From Flavobacterium soyae (GTDB lineage: Bacteria; Bacteroidota; Bacteroidia; Flavobacteriales; Flavobacteriaceae): a stretch of DNA of 64,000 nucleotides. The position numbers and the translations under genes were made by a program. Under the pieces are notes generated by a model. It was not told the DNA's origin. It searched no databases and saw only the letters and a program-made list of their open reading frames with translations. This document shows positions 43,328-51,243 of the stretch, in pieces; the stretch's first letter is position 1; each line of letters opens with the position of its first letter. Where the stretch lies: NCBI RefSeq assembly GCF_021245985.1, contig NZ_JAJQXA010000023.1, forward strand, positions 1 to 64,000. The letters run 5' to 3'.

Positions 43328-43777
43328 TCAAAGAACTTTTTTGACTACATTGGTTTTAAAAAGATTAGAATATCCTCTCGCAATTAACCTTGTTTCAGTT
43401 TCATTCCAGATTTCGCATTGTGCATTCACAAATTGTTTCCCTTTTTTTATTATTAATGTTTTGGCTATAATAATATCGCCAGAATAAGCAGGAGCAAAGT
43501 AATCAATGTTTAGGTTTATTGTGGTATAAAAATTTTCCTCGTCAAGAGAAAACAATGTAGCACCAATACAGTCGTCTGCAATTGCAGCCGTTACCCCGCC
43601 GTGTAAGGACTTAATTGGGTTGGTCATTTCTTCTCTAATTTGATATTTAAAAGTTACCGTACCGGGCCCGGCTGTAACAACTATGGGTTTCATCCAAAGC
43701 ATAAAAGGAGAAGGCGAAAGAATAAATTCGCCGCCAATGTGATCTTGCAATACTTGTAATCTTGTTTTAGTTTTCAT
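43328..43777 (-). CDS. PaaI-family hotdog thioesterase
   Basis: This 149-aa hotdog-fold protein has the PaaI/YbgC-like motif SLHGGVTAAIADDCIGATLF (G-G...A-D in the active-site helix) and the strand TTINLNIDYFAPAYSGDIIIA. It probably hydrolyses a small acyl- or aryl-CoA. The TetR gene lies 83 nt upstream in the same direction, with a 16-bp operator-like palindrome between (43809-43824). It is thus a likely TetR target. No phenylacetate pathway genes accompany it. Confidence 0.85.
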   Translation of the reverse strand: MKTKTRLQVLQDHIGGEFILSPSPFMLWMKPIVVTAGPGTVTFKYQIREEMTNPIKSLHGGVTAAIADDCIGATLFSLDEENFYTTINLNIDYFAPAYSGDIIIAKTLIIKKGKQFVNAQCEIWNETETRLIARGYSNLFKTNVVKKVL

Positions 43778-43808
43778 TTAATTCAATTCAATTTAAAATT
43801 ATAATTAT

Positions 43809-43824
43809 TATACCAACCGGTATA
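43809..43824. promoter_or_regulatory. Candidate TetR operator before the thioesterase gene
   Basis: TATACC-AACC-GGTATA: 6-bp perfect arms around 4 bp, 32 nt upstream of the thioesterase ATG. It closely matches the site at 44478-44493. Confidence 0.7.
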
Positions 43825-43860
43825 TTTTTGTATATAAAAAAAGCAATCGTAAATACTGCC

Positions 43861-44451
43861 TTATTCTAAGTCTTCAATAATTTTATGAAGCGAAAGCATT
43901 ACAGCTGATAAATCATTACCATTTCCGGTTAATTTGCTTATCATTATGGCACCTTCAATTAGTGCAATTATGGTTAAAGCTGTATTTTCTGCATTTATCG
44001 ATTCTGCTTTAAATTCTCCTGCATTTATACCTTGGCAGATGAGGTACATTAGTTTTTCTTTCCAATAGAGCAGTGTTCTCTCGGCATATTTTTTAAGAAC
44101 CGGATGTGTATCATCAGATTCTATTGCGGTATTTAATATCGGACATCCGCCAGGTGTAACTTCTAAATTTTGATATTTGGCATAAATGCGGGGATAAACC
44201 AACAATTTTTCTTTAAAGGTTCTTTGTTTTTCGATTTCCCGGCTTAAAACATCGTGAAGTTTTTTCACGTTAAACTTAAAAGAAGCAATTGCTACCTCGT
44301 CTTTATTTTCAAAATTTCCATAGATACTTCCTTTTGTAAGACCGGCTGCCGTTGTAATATCACTTATAGATGTACCGCTGTATCCTTTTGTATTAAAGAT
44401 TGGAGCGGTTTTCTCTATTATAAACTGCTTTGTTTTTTCCGCTTTACTCAT
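43861..44451 (-). CDS. TetR/AcrR-family transcriptional repressor
   Basis: This 196-aa protein has an N-terminal HTH typical of TetR: FIIEKTAPIFNTKGYSGTSISDITTAAGLTKGSIYGNFENKDEVAIASF. The all-alpha ligand domain (about 65-196) contains TPGGCPILNTAIESDDTHPVL, the C-P-I-L-N pattern common in a TetR subgroup from Bacteroidota and Proteobacteria. Palindromes of one sequence type lie upstream of it and of the thioesterase gene. It probably represses both, with an acyl-CoA or small aromatic as inducer. Confidence 0.9.
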   Translation of the reverse strand: MSKAEKTKQFIIEKTAPIFNTKGYSGTSISDITTAAGLTKGSIYGNFENKDEVAIASFKFNVKKLHDVLSREIEKQRTFKEKLLVYPRIYAKYQNLEVTPGGCPILNTAIESDDTHPVLKKYAERTLLYWKEKLMYLICQGINAGEFKAESINAENTALTIIALIEGAIMISKLTGNGNDLSAVMLSLHKIIEDLE

Positions 44452-44477
44452 CTTGAAATAATTTTGTTATACAAATA

Positions 44478-44493
44478 TATACCAATCGGTATG
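44478..44493. promoter_or_regulatory. Candidate TetR operator upstream of the tetR-type gene
   Basis: TATACC-AATC-GGTATG: same arms and spacing as 43809-43824 with one end mismatch, 27 nt upstream of the repressor's ATG and 145 nt from the divergent methyltransferase start. It implies autoregulation. Confidence 0.68.
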
Positions 44494-44637
44494 ATTTAAA
44501 GACTGATTTGTATAATTATTTTTTGTGAGATTATTGTGATAAGGTTTTATTTCACAGATTGAAAATTTAGTATCTTAGTAATTGTTGTTGAATTTGCGTT
44601 TTGCTGCATAATTGTTTTTAATTTAAATTATCTAAAT

Positions 44638-45405
44638 ATGCCTTGGGATCCAGAGATTTATAATAAGTTTAAAGATATTCGATATAAACCGTTTTATGAT
44701 TTAATAGCATTTATACAGCCAAAAAATGAAATGAAGGCTATTGATTTAGGATGCGGTACGGGAGAGCAGACTTTTATTTTGGCAGATAAATTTAAAGAAG
44801 CCCATTTTCTTGGTGTTGATGCTTCTTCTGAAATGCTGGCGAAATCAAAATCTCTTGAAATGAAAAACCTGCATTTTAGAAAAGCAACCACTGAAGAAAC
44901 TATAGCCACTGGAGAAAAATGGGATTTAATATTTAGTAATGCAGCTTTGCAATGGTCGAATGATCATGAAAAATTATTTCCGCAATTACTAAAATTACTT
45001 AATAAAGATGGGCAGTTTGCAGTACAAATGCCGGTTCAGCCAGAAAACAAACTCAATATAATACTTTATAAACTGGCTGATGAAGAACCGTTTAAATCGT
45101 ATTTAAACAGCTATAAAAGAGATTCACCAATTTTAAGTATGGATTATTATGCCCAAATTCTTTTTGACGGTGGTATGGAAGATATACAGCTCATGCACAG
45201 GGTTTATCCAATTATTGCAAACGACCATGATACACTATATAATTTTATCGCAGGTTCGGCATTAATTCCTTATATCGACAGACTTGGCGGAGAAAAGGAA
45301 GAACTTTTTATTAAAACCTTTAAAGAGCGAATAGCGGAACATTTTCCTAAATTTCCGGCTATTTATCCTTTTAAAAGAATTTTACTTTACGGAAGAAAAG
45401 TATAA
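44638..45405 (+). CDS. Class I SAM methyltransferase, Tam-like
   Basis: This 255-aa protein has the SAM-binding motif AIDLGCGTGEQT and FLGVDASSEMLAKSK. The Tam family signature MPWDPEIYNKFKDIRYKPFYDLI is at the N-terminus, NAALQWSNDHEKLFPQL follows motif II, and YNFIAGSALIPY is in the C-terminal half. Family members methylate trans-aconitate and related tricarboxylates. It is divergent from the TetR gene and shares an intergenic region with its operator, so it might be co-regulated. No second gene follows; a strong terminator does. Confidence 0.88.
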   Translation: MPWDPEIYNKFKDIRYKPFYDLIAFIQPKNEMKAIDLGCGTGEQTFILADKFKEAHFLGVDASSEMLAKSKSLEMKNLHFRKATTEETIATGEKWDLIFSNAALQWSNDHEKLFPQLLKLLNKDGQFAVQMPVQPENKLNIILYKLADEEPFKSYLNSYKRDSPILSMDYYAQILFDGGMEDIQLMHRVYPIIANDHDTLYNFIAGSALIPYIDRLGGEKEELFIKTFKERIAEHFPKFPAIYPFKRILLYGRKV

Positions 45406-45414
45406 TAAAAACAA

Positions 45415-45444
45415 AAAGCCTGCAGATCAATTTCTGCAGGCTTT
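45415..45444. terminator. Bidirectional terminator (methyltransferase / exported protein)
   Basis: AAAGCCTGCAGA (45415-45426) and TCTGCAGGCTTT (45433-45444) are a perfect 12-bp stem with a 6-base loop, A-rich on the left and T-rich on the right, between convergent genes. Confidence 0.9.
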
Positions 45445-45474
45445 CTTCATTGAATTAATAGTTAAGTCAGGTGT

Positions 45475-46065
45475 TTATTCTTTATATAAAATAATAACAG
45501 CTTTGTAGCCTGTACCAACATTCCATTGGCTTGCTTCTATAACCTTTCCGTTGTCATCATAAACCTGAAATTCGGCAGTATTTGGTGATGCTGAGCCTTC
45601 GTTTAAAGCCTCAAAATCAATTTTGTTCATACCTTTTACCAGGTTTATTTTAAATCCTTTATATTCTCCCACCAAACTAACTTCTGGTTCGATAACTTTA
45701 TCATTAAGATATACTCTGATTTTATCGCTGTCTACAAAAGCGGCATCACGGTAACGAATGGTTGAGGTTGTAGATTTGGTTACAAAACCGCCTAGATACT
45801 CATTTCGTCTGTAAAAAATACCCTCAACATTGGCTTCTCTTTTATAAAGTGTGTTATTTTTAAAAAGTTCATCTGGATTTATTTTTAAAACTATCGGATC
45901 TTTTGCAAGGGTTGGTTCATTTGGCGGCGGAGTTTCCGTTGGCGGAATTACTTCTTTACTTTCCGGAGTTTTAGATTGAATAGGCTGATATTTTCCTTTA
46001 ACTTCTTCCTGCGAATAAGCTTGCAGCGAAGTAACAATTATTATTAAAAACAATATTCTTTTCAT
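45475..46065 (-). CDS. Exported protein of unknown function with Pro-rich linker
   Basis: This 196-aa protein has a signal peptide (RILFLIIIVTSLQAYSQ), a Lys/Glu/Pro-rich stretch (about 22-55: PPTETPPPNEPT) and a beta-rich C-terminal domain. The latter contains SDKIRVYLNDKVIEPEVSLVG and LVKGMNKIDFEALNEGSASPNTAEFQVYDDNG, a carbohydrate-binding or lectin-like sandwich pattern seen in hypothetical flavobacterial proteins. It is not a lipoprotein and has no sorting domain, so it is probably periplasmic. I do not recognise the family; the gene is alone. Confidence 0.7.
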   Translation of the reverse strand: MKRILFLIIIVTSLQAYSQEEVKGKYQPIQSKTPESKEVIPPTETPPPNEPTLAKDPIVLKINPDELFKNNTLYKREANVEGIFYRRNEYLGGFVTKSTTSTIRYRDAAFVDSDKIRVYLNDKVIEPEVSLVGEYKGFKINLVKGMNKIDFEALNEGSASPNTAEFQVYDDNGKVIEASQWNVGTGYKAVIILYKE

Positions 46066-46279
46066 ATACTTTGATTTATTTTAAAATGTATTAGAAGTCA
46101 TTTTTAACTTCTTAATATCTATTTATAACAATCGATTAGGGCATTTATTGCCTCAAAAAGCAATTATATTACCAGAAATTGAAGTTTTGTTATAACCATA
46201 TCGAATAGTGTAAAAATTTGTTTACATATCGCGATAATTTTAAAAAATATAATTGTTTACTAAAAAAACAAAAAATAAA

Positions 46280-47092
46280 CTATTCAATATTTAACAATGC
46301 AGTTGGCGAATAGCCAAATTGTTTCTTGAATGCAAATGAGAAATGAGAGAGATTTTCAAAGCCAACTTCGTAATAAATTTCAGTTGGTTTTTTTTTGTTT
46401 TCTGCCAAATGATAATGCGCTAATTCGAGTCTTTTTTTGGTAAGCCACTTTTGAGGCGTTGTATTGAAGTATTTTTTAAAATCCCGATTAAAAGTAGACA
46501 AGCTTCGGCCTGTTAAATAGCCTAGTTTTTCCATTGGCATATTAAACATAAAATTTCGCTGCATAAAATCGATCAAATCAATTTTGCCCGGTTCATCAAA
46601 GCTCGCTAAGATATTATCTATTCGTTTGTCGATTGCCCTTAAAATGCTGATGGCTTCGGTAATTTTTAATGAAGCAATGTTTTCGGGAAAATCTCCTTCA
46701 ATGTCAAAATAAGGCATTAAAGAAGCCAGACAGCTTTCTAATAACGGATGATTGTTATAAGAAATGATTTTTTGCTCAGAACCAGTTTTGGCACTTAAAT
46801 CAATATTTTTATAAAATTCTTTCAAACGTTTAACAGAAAGATGCATTACAACCGTTTTATGCGGCTGGCCATTTTTGGGATAATTTATAATAGTGGCAAG
46901 CAAATTTCTGGGAATTAGAAAAATATCCCCGGTTTTAAAAGTAAAAACAGCATCGGTTTGTATAATCCTGGTTTCTCCGGAAATAAACCAAATCAGCATA
47001 TGATCATCAAAAACCAAATCAGATTTGAAGAATTTATCTTCATAACAAGAGAGTTTGATCTCAGGCGTTAAATATTTTGATATATGTTCCAT
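46280..47092 (-). CDS. AraC-family regulator (ExsA-like N-terminal domain)
   Basis: This 270-aa protein has an N-terminal cupin-like domain (GETRIIQTDAVFTFKTGDIFLIPRNLLATI, about 33-63) and C-terminal AraC HTH pairs (about 170-268). These contain MEKLGYLTGRSLSTFNRDFKKYFNTTPQKWL and PTEIYYEVGFENLSHFSFAFKKQFGYSPTALL. Gene order places it just downstream of the SDR gene on the same strand. A 20-bp direct repeat in the SDR promoter region (48251-48293) is a fitting target. It has its own -7 box (47132-47139). The inducer is unknown. Confidence 0.88.
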   Translation of the reverse strand: MEHISKYLTPEIKLSCYEDKFFKSDLVFDDHMLIWFISGETRIIQTDAVFTFKTGDIFLIPRNLLATIINYPKNGQPHKTVVMHLSVKRLKEFYKNIDLSAKTGSEQKIISYNNHPLLESCLASLMPYFDIEGDFPENIASLKITEAISILRAIDKRIDNILASFDEPGKIDLIDFMQRNFMFNMPMEKLGYLTGRSLSTFNRDFKKYFNTTPQKWLTKKRLELAHYHLAENKKKPTEIYYEVGFENLSHFSFAFKKQFGYSPTALLNIE

Positions 47093-47107
47093 TTTGCAGT
47101 TGTTTTA

Positions 47108-47153
47108 ACCGTCAGGCTTTTCTTCGAGTATCAAAGATAAAAATCCTGACGGT
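47108..47153. repeat. 9-bp inverted repeat between SDR and AraC-type genes
   Basis: ACCGTCAGG (47108-47116) and CCTGACGGT (47145-47153) are perfect complements with a 28-base spacer holding the regulator's -7 box. It may be an operator overlapping the promoter or an imperfect hairpin after the SDR gene. Confidence 0.5.
47132..47139 (-). promoter_or_regulatory. -7 box of the AraC-type regulator promoter
   Basis: The minus strand reads TATCTTTG (perfect TAnnTTTG), 39 nt upstream of the ATG at 47092 and inside the inverted repeat 47108-47153. No TTG at the usual -33 spacing. Confidence 0.5.
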
Positions 47154-47174
47154 ATATTATTTTCTAAACCTTCA

Positions 47175-48194
47175 TTAAATAACATCAAATGATATTCCTA
47201 AAAGACGTTCGCTTAAATCCCAAAGCCTTTTAGCGTTATCCTGATCTAACGAATAAGGCTGTACGCCATATATCGTTTTGGGTTCATCAAATTTATGTTC
47301 TATGTTTCCAAGATCTAATTTTGCAATATCAGCATCTTCACAATAAACACCGCCAATAGTATTCAACAAAGGGCTTGTGGCACACCAAATTGTTGTTGCA
47401 GCGCCTTGTGGTACCGTTTTTAATAAAGCGGCAACTTCTGGTTTTAAATTTCCATTCTCATCATGCGTTCCTATTTGTTTAAATAATTCTATAGGTTCTT
47501 CCCTTCCTAAATCAGTACCCAAAACACTTCCCGGATGTACTGAATATGCTCTTACATTAAACACCTTAGCGCGGTTATCTAATTCTAATGCAAACAAATT
47601 ACAGGCAGTTTTTGACTGTCCGTAACCTTGTAAAGTATGATAATCCCGATGAAGAAAATTAGGATCATCAAAATTAAACGGCGCCATTTGATGCCCGTAC
47701 GAAGATATATTTAAAACTCTCGCTCCATTTGCCTGTTTAAGAGCCGGCCATAATTTTGCAGTAAGCTGAAACTGTCCAAGATAATTTGTTACCAATTGCG
47801 ATTCATATCCGCGGTTGTCTCTGCGTAACGGAACCCACATAATTCCTGCATTATTAATAAGAAGATGAAGCGGTCTTCCTGAAGGTAAGAACTTTGCAGT
47901 AAAGGAATCTATAGAGTCAGGATTCATGAAATCTAAAGTTTCCAGCTCGACATTTGCAATTCCGTCAAGATTTTTTTGAGCTTTTGTAATATCTCTTGCA
48001 GCAACAATTACTGTGGCGCCTGCATTCGCAAGTGTTTTAGTGGTTTCTAATCCAATTCCGGTGTGTCCGCCGGTTACAATGGCAATTTTTCCTGTAAGGT
48101 CAATTCCTTTAATTACATCTGCAGAAGTTGATTTTGCATTAAATCCTGAATTAATAGGTTTTTGTAATGCTCCCTGATAATTATTTGTTTTCAT
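47175..48194 (-). CDS. Short-chain dehydrogenase/reductase
   Basis: The ATG at 48194 gives 339 aa; the earlier in-frame start adds 10 residues with no support. Rossmann motif TGGHTGIG (cofactor loop), NNAG, catalytic Ser region NISSYGHQM and YGQSKTACN (Y-x-x-x-K) are all present. The length and SVHPGSVLGTDLGRE resemble retinol-dehydrogenase/WWOX-like SDRs common in Bacteroidota. It likely reduces carbonyls with NADP(H). It is divergent from the NAD(P)-binding protein gene at 48356; their shared region carries a direct repeat. Confidence 0.88.
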   Translation of the reverse strand: MKTNNYQGALQKPINSGFNAKSTSADVIKGIDLTGKIAIVTGGHTGIGLETTKTLANAGATVIVAARDITKAQKNLDGIANVELETLDFMNPDSIDSFTAKFLPSGRPLHLLINNAGIMWVPLRRDNRGYESQLVTNYLGQFQLTAKLWPALKQANGARVLNISSYGHQMAPFNFDDPNFLHRDYHTLQGYGQSKTACNLFALELDNRAKVFNVRAYSVHPGSVLGTDLGREEPIELFKQIGTHDENGNLKPEVAALLKTVPQGAATTIWCATSPLLNTIGGVYCEDADIAKLDLGNIEHKFDEPKTIYGVQPYSLDQDNAKRLWDLSERLLGISFDVI

Positions 48195-48250
48195 TTTTAT
48201 AAATATTAAATTGTTATGAAGCAAAATTATAGAGATGTAAAACTTTCGAT

Positions 48251-48293
48251 TTTGTTTAAAACGTCATTTTTACTTTGTTTAAAACGTCATTTT
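48251..48293. promoter_or_regulatory. 20-bp direct repeat, candidate AraC-protein site
   Basis: TTTGTTTAAAACGTCATTTT occurs at 48251-48270 and again at 48274-48293, a 23-bp period (about two helical turns). It lies between the divergent SDR and NAD(P)-binding genes and upstream of both starts. AraC-family monomers typically bind such direct repeats. Confidence 0.65.
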
Positions 48294-48355
48294 GAATTCA
48301 TTGTTTTTAATTATCTTTAACGCTGCACTACAACCAGTCTATTAAATTTTATTTT

Positions 48356-48994
48356 ATGAAAGCATTGGTAATTGGAGCTACGGGCTCAACAGGGAAATTT
48401 TTGGTAGATCAGCTGCTGAAGGATAATGATTATTCTTCTGTCGTAACTTTTGTTAGAAAACCTTCGGGGAAAGAACATTCTAAACTGACAGAACATATTG
48501 TCAATTTTGATGAAATTGAATCTTTTAAAGATAAGATAACCGGAGATGTTCTGTTTTCCTGCCTTGGGACAACTTTAAAAGCTGCCGGTTCGAAAGAAAA
48601 ACAATGGAAAATAGATTTTGATATTCCGGCCGCATTTGCTCTGGCTGCGAAACAAAATGAAGTAAAGTCTTTTGTACTGGTTTCTTCTTACGGAGCATCT
48701 GCCAAAAGCAATATTTTTTATTCTAAAATGAAAGGGAAACTGGAAGATTATATCGCCGAACGGAACTTTTGGCAATACATTATTTTTAGGCCCGGGCCTT
48801 TAGTACGTGAAGATACAGACCGACTGGGCGAAAAGATTTCGGTAAAACTTTTCAATTTTCTTAATGCAATTGGCATTCTTACCAAATTTAAACCGCTTGA
48901 AACACAGATTCTTGCAGCAAAATTAGTAAAGGCTCCAAAAATACTTTCGGAAGGAACTACAATAATCGAACTTAAAGAAATTTTTGAATTTTAA
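48356..48994 (+). CDS. NAD(P)-binding oxidoreductase (HTATIP2-like atypical SDR)
   Basis: This 212-aa Rossmann protein starts with VIGATGSTGKFLVDQLL. FSCLGTTLKAAGSKEKQWKIDFDIP and SSYGASAKSNIFYSKMKGKLED (Ser and Y-S-K-M-K) follow, typical of TIP30/HTATIP2-like atypical SDRs. Length fits. A role as NAD(P)H-dependent reductase is likely but substrates of the bacterial members are not known. It is divergent from the SDR and shares the direct-repeat region with it, so both may answer to the AraC regulator. Confidence 0.87.
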   Translation: MKALVIGATGSTGKFLVDQLLKDNDYSSVVTFVRKPSGKEHSKLTEHIVNFDEIESFKDKITGDVLFSCLGTTLKAAGSKEKQWKIDFDIPAAFALAAKQNEVKSFVLVSSYGASAKSNIFYSKMKGKLEDYIAERNFWQYIIFRPGPLVREDTDRLGEKISVKLFNFLNAIGILTKFKPLETQILAAKLVKAPKILSEGTTIIELKEIFEF

Positions 48995-48998
48995 TAAA

Positions 48999-49907
48999 TC
49001 AAATCCACTCTCCCGAAGTATCATAACCGTCTGGCAGATAGGTAAGATATTGCACCATTCTTGGGCTTTTGCCTCTGTTTGCCGATGCACAATGCGGTAA
49101 AGTATTGTTCCAAATTATAAAATCGCCTGCATTGCCCGTTATAGGTTCCGGTTTTAAGGTTTCAATAGCTTTATTTCTTGGATTTTCATTTGGCCCAAGA
49201 TTATCCAGCCAATCATCAATTTTGTTATGAAATCCCGGAACACAGTGAAAAGCGCCGTCATTACTGCCGCAGTCCGTAAGATAGAGCAGTCCCTGAAAAC
49301 CAAAAGTTATGGGCTGTTTTAAACTAATATCCCAATGCAGCGGGCTTCCTAAAAAAGTAAAATCTTTAGTTTCAGGAGGGTTAAAGCTTACTTTGTCAAT
49401 CGTTTTGTAAATTTTGGCTGAATTGTAGAGCTGTTCGTATGCTTTTTTAATTCTTGGTGAAAAACGGTTTTTATTTAATGTTTTGTGATCAGAAAAATTA
49501 AGCATTAATCCTTTTTGATCTTCATGTCTGTTATACCAGGTTTCGCTTTTATCAGGGTCCATTTTTAAGTAATTCCAGATTGCTTCAACGGTATCTTCGC
49601 AGTCTTTTTTTGAAACAGCATTTTTTATAATTACATAACCATTTTTATTCCAAAACTCAAGATCTTGTTCTGATAGTACATTTTCTATAGAATCAGCAGT
49701 ATTATTTTCGTCTTTTTTTTGATTGTTAATCCAGGTTTTAAAAGTTTCAAAATCAGGTTTTTCGAAATATAAAAACTGTATGGCATCTTCCATACTAATT
49801 CCTAACAGGTACAAGATTTTAATTTCCTGATCCCATTGTGTATCCGTTATAGCATTAGAGTTGTTTATAGTACGGTTCCATAAATTTTCAAGAATACTCC
49901 AAGGCAT
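48999..49907 (-). CDS. Phytanoyl-CoA dioxygenase family protein
   Basis: This 302-aa protein has a 2-oxoglutarate/Fe(II) double-stranded beta-helix. The metal triad is plausible: H-W-D in PLHWDISL and the distal His in TLPHCASANRGKSPRMVQYL, with the downstream Arg for 2-oxoglutarate. The N-terminal ~85 residues form a helical extension (WDQEIKILYLLGISMEDAIQFLYF) unlike the core family. It probably hydroxylates a small molecule. It is convergent with, and 4 bp from, the NAD(P)-binding gene; the two stops nearly touch and no terminator separates them. Confidence 0.87.
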   Translation of the reverse strand: MPWSILENLWNRTINNSNAITDTQWDQEIKILYLLGISMEDAIQFLYFEKPDFETFKTWINNQKKDENNTADSIENVLSEQDLEFWNKNGYVIIKNAVSKKDCEDTVEAIWNYLKMDPDKSETWYNRHEDQKGLMLNFSDHKTLNKNRFSPRIKKAYEQLYNSAKIYKTIDKVSFNPPETKDFTFLGSPLHWDISLKQPITFGFQGLLYLTDCGSNDGAFHCVPGFHNKIDDWLDNLGPNENPRNKAIETLKPEPITGNAGDFIIWNNTLPHCASANRGKSPRMVQYLTYLPDGYDTSGEWI

Positions 49908-50453
49908 AATTTTATAAACGTTTATTGCTTCAGCTCGTTAGGCAGGTTATTAAAATATAATTGAGATGGTCATTAAGATTATTACTAAATGTTTCCTCAA
50001 TTTAATTATTTATTCCAAAAATAACCTATTAAAATGTCTTTTTTTAAAGTATAAATACGTGTTTTAATTTAAATTATTTCAGTGTTATATCGTCACTTTT
50101 AATCTGATAACGATATATAAAAATTTTAGGAACAGGAAAAGATATTTTTTTTGCCGGAATTACAATGCAGCTAAATTTTTAGGTTTAAAAAAAATGTATT
50201 CTAAAATAACCGGTTTATAGATCATGATGACCGGATTTTAAACCGTGAGTTGTCCTGAAAAAAGCTGACAATAATTTAACAGTAAGTATTAATTTTGACA
50301 GTACCTTTGTTTAAAACTATATTTTTTCTGTTAAATAATTTTAGAATAAATTTCTGTTCTTTGCAGTTATAAAAAATGAATACAGTCTTCGCTGTAAAAA
50401 ATAGTGTACAATATTATACTAAACATTGAGTTAAGACTAATCATATTTACGTT
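49908..50453. other. Intergenic region upstream of the ECF sigma operon
   Basis: 546 bp, very AT-rich, between divergent genes. It should contain the promoter for the sigma/FecR/TonB operon. I saw no ORF over 20 codons, no strong hairpin and no clean TAnnTTTG with TTG. Confidence 0.5.
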
Positions 50454-50975
50454 ATGGACAATAGAAAGTTTATATTAAGTTTAAAACATGGTAATGAGGC
50501 TTCTTTCAAAGAAGCTTACTTAAATTACTATGATAAACTGATAAACATTGCCAGACGATTTAATTTTACAGTTCTTACCCCGCAGGATTTTGTACAGGAA
50601 ACTTTTTTAAGGCTTTATAATAAAAGAGAACTGCTTAACGAAGATGTTTTATTTGATAAACAACTGTTTGTTATCTGCAAGAACATTATTATCAATCATG
50701 TTAACAGAGAAAATAAAATAATTCAGCTTGATCCTTCAGGGTTTGAAATCGAAAACGAGGACTTAGATGATGTAATTTTTGAAGAAAGAAAAGAAAAATT
50801 ATATACTTTCATAAATCAGCTTCCTGAGCAGCAGCAAAAAATATTTACTTTACATAAACTGGAAAACCTTAGCTATAAGGAGATTGCAGCAATGACAGAC
50901 CTTTCTGAAAAGACAATTGCCAATCATATTTATCTTGCCAGTAAATTTATTAGAAAAAAAATCGAAGATCATTAG
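50454..50975 (+). CDS. ECF RNA polymerase sigma factor (FecI-like)
   Basis: This 173-aa sigma factor has region 2 with DFVQETFLRLYNKRE and a loop to region 4, where LPEQQQKIFTLHKLENLSYKEIAAMTDLSEKTIANHIYLASKFIRKK includes the HTH. There is no sensory extension. Downstream lie a small ORF, a FecR anti-sigma and a TonB receptor with an STN domain, the full cell-surface-signalling set. The receptor should signal ligand occupancy to FecR, freeing this sigma factor to transcribe the receptor operon. Confidence 0.93.
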   Translation: MDNRKFILSLKHGNEASFKEAYLNYYDKLINIARRFNFTVLTPQDFVQETFLRLYNKRELLNEDVLFDKQLFVICKNIIINHVNRENKIIQLDPSGFEIENEDLDDVIFEERKEKLYTFINQLPEQQQKIFTLHKLENLSYKEIAAMTDLSEKTIANHIYLASKFIRKKIEDH

Positions 50976-51021
50976 GAACTTTTTTGTTCTCGTTTGTTAT
51001 ACTAATAAACAGAAACAAAAA

Positions 51022-51231
51022 ATGCATATTGAGTCTTATAAAACTGATGTTAAAACAAAGGAAGATGCAAGCTTTATTGTAGTGCTTCTGCAGTTTGTCA
51101 TTTCTGACTGTTCGATGAATTTTGAGGTAGAAAACTGCGATCATATTCTAAAAATCGAAACAAACAGAGAGATTAAAGAAATGGTATATGGTGTTTTTAA
51201 TAAACAGGGATTTTATTGTCAAAAACTTTAA
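51022..51231 (+). CDS. 69-aa conserved-looking small protein between sigma and anti-sigma
   Basis: The ATG at 51022 gives 69 residues starting MHIESYKTDVKTKEDASF. A longer in-frame reading would begin inside the sigma gene and is rejected. The beta-alpha-beta pattern (ASFIVVLLQFVISDCSMNF... DHILKIETNREIKEMV) resembles a ferredoxin-like/HMA-type fold but without a CxxC. It sits 46 nt after the sigma stop and 12 nt before the fecR start, so it is part of the operon. Role unknown. Confidence 0.7.
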   Translation: MHIESYKTDVKTKEDASFIVVLLQFVISDCSMNFEVENCDHILKIETNREIKEMVYGVFNKQGFYCQKL

Positions 51232-51243
51232 CGCTCTAAAGAC

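Noticed and set aside
50917..51021. Longer frame of the small protein beginning inside the ECF sigma gene
   Set aside because: The first 35 residues overlap the end of the sigma gene in another frame; the ATG at 51022 follows the sigma stop and is the sensible start.
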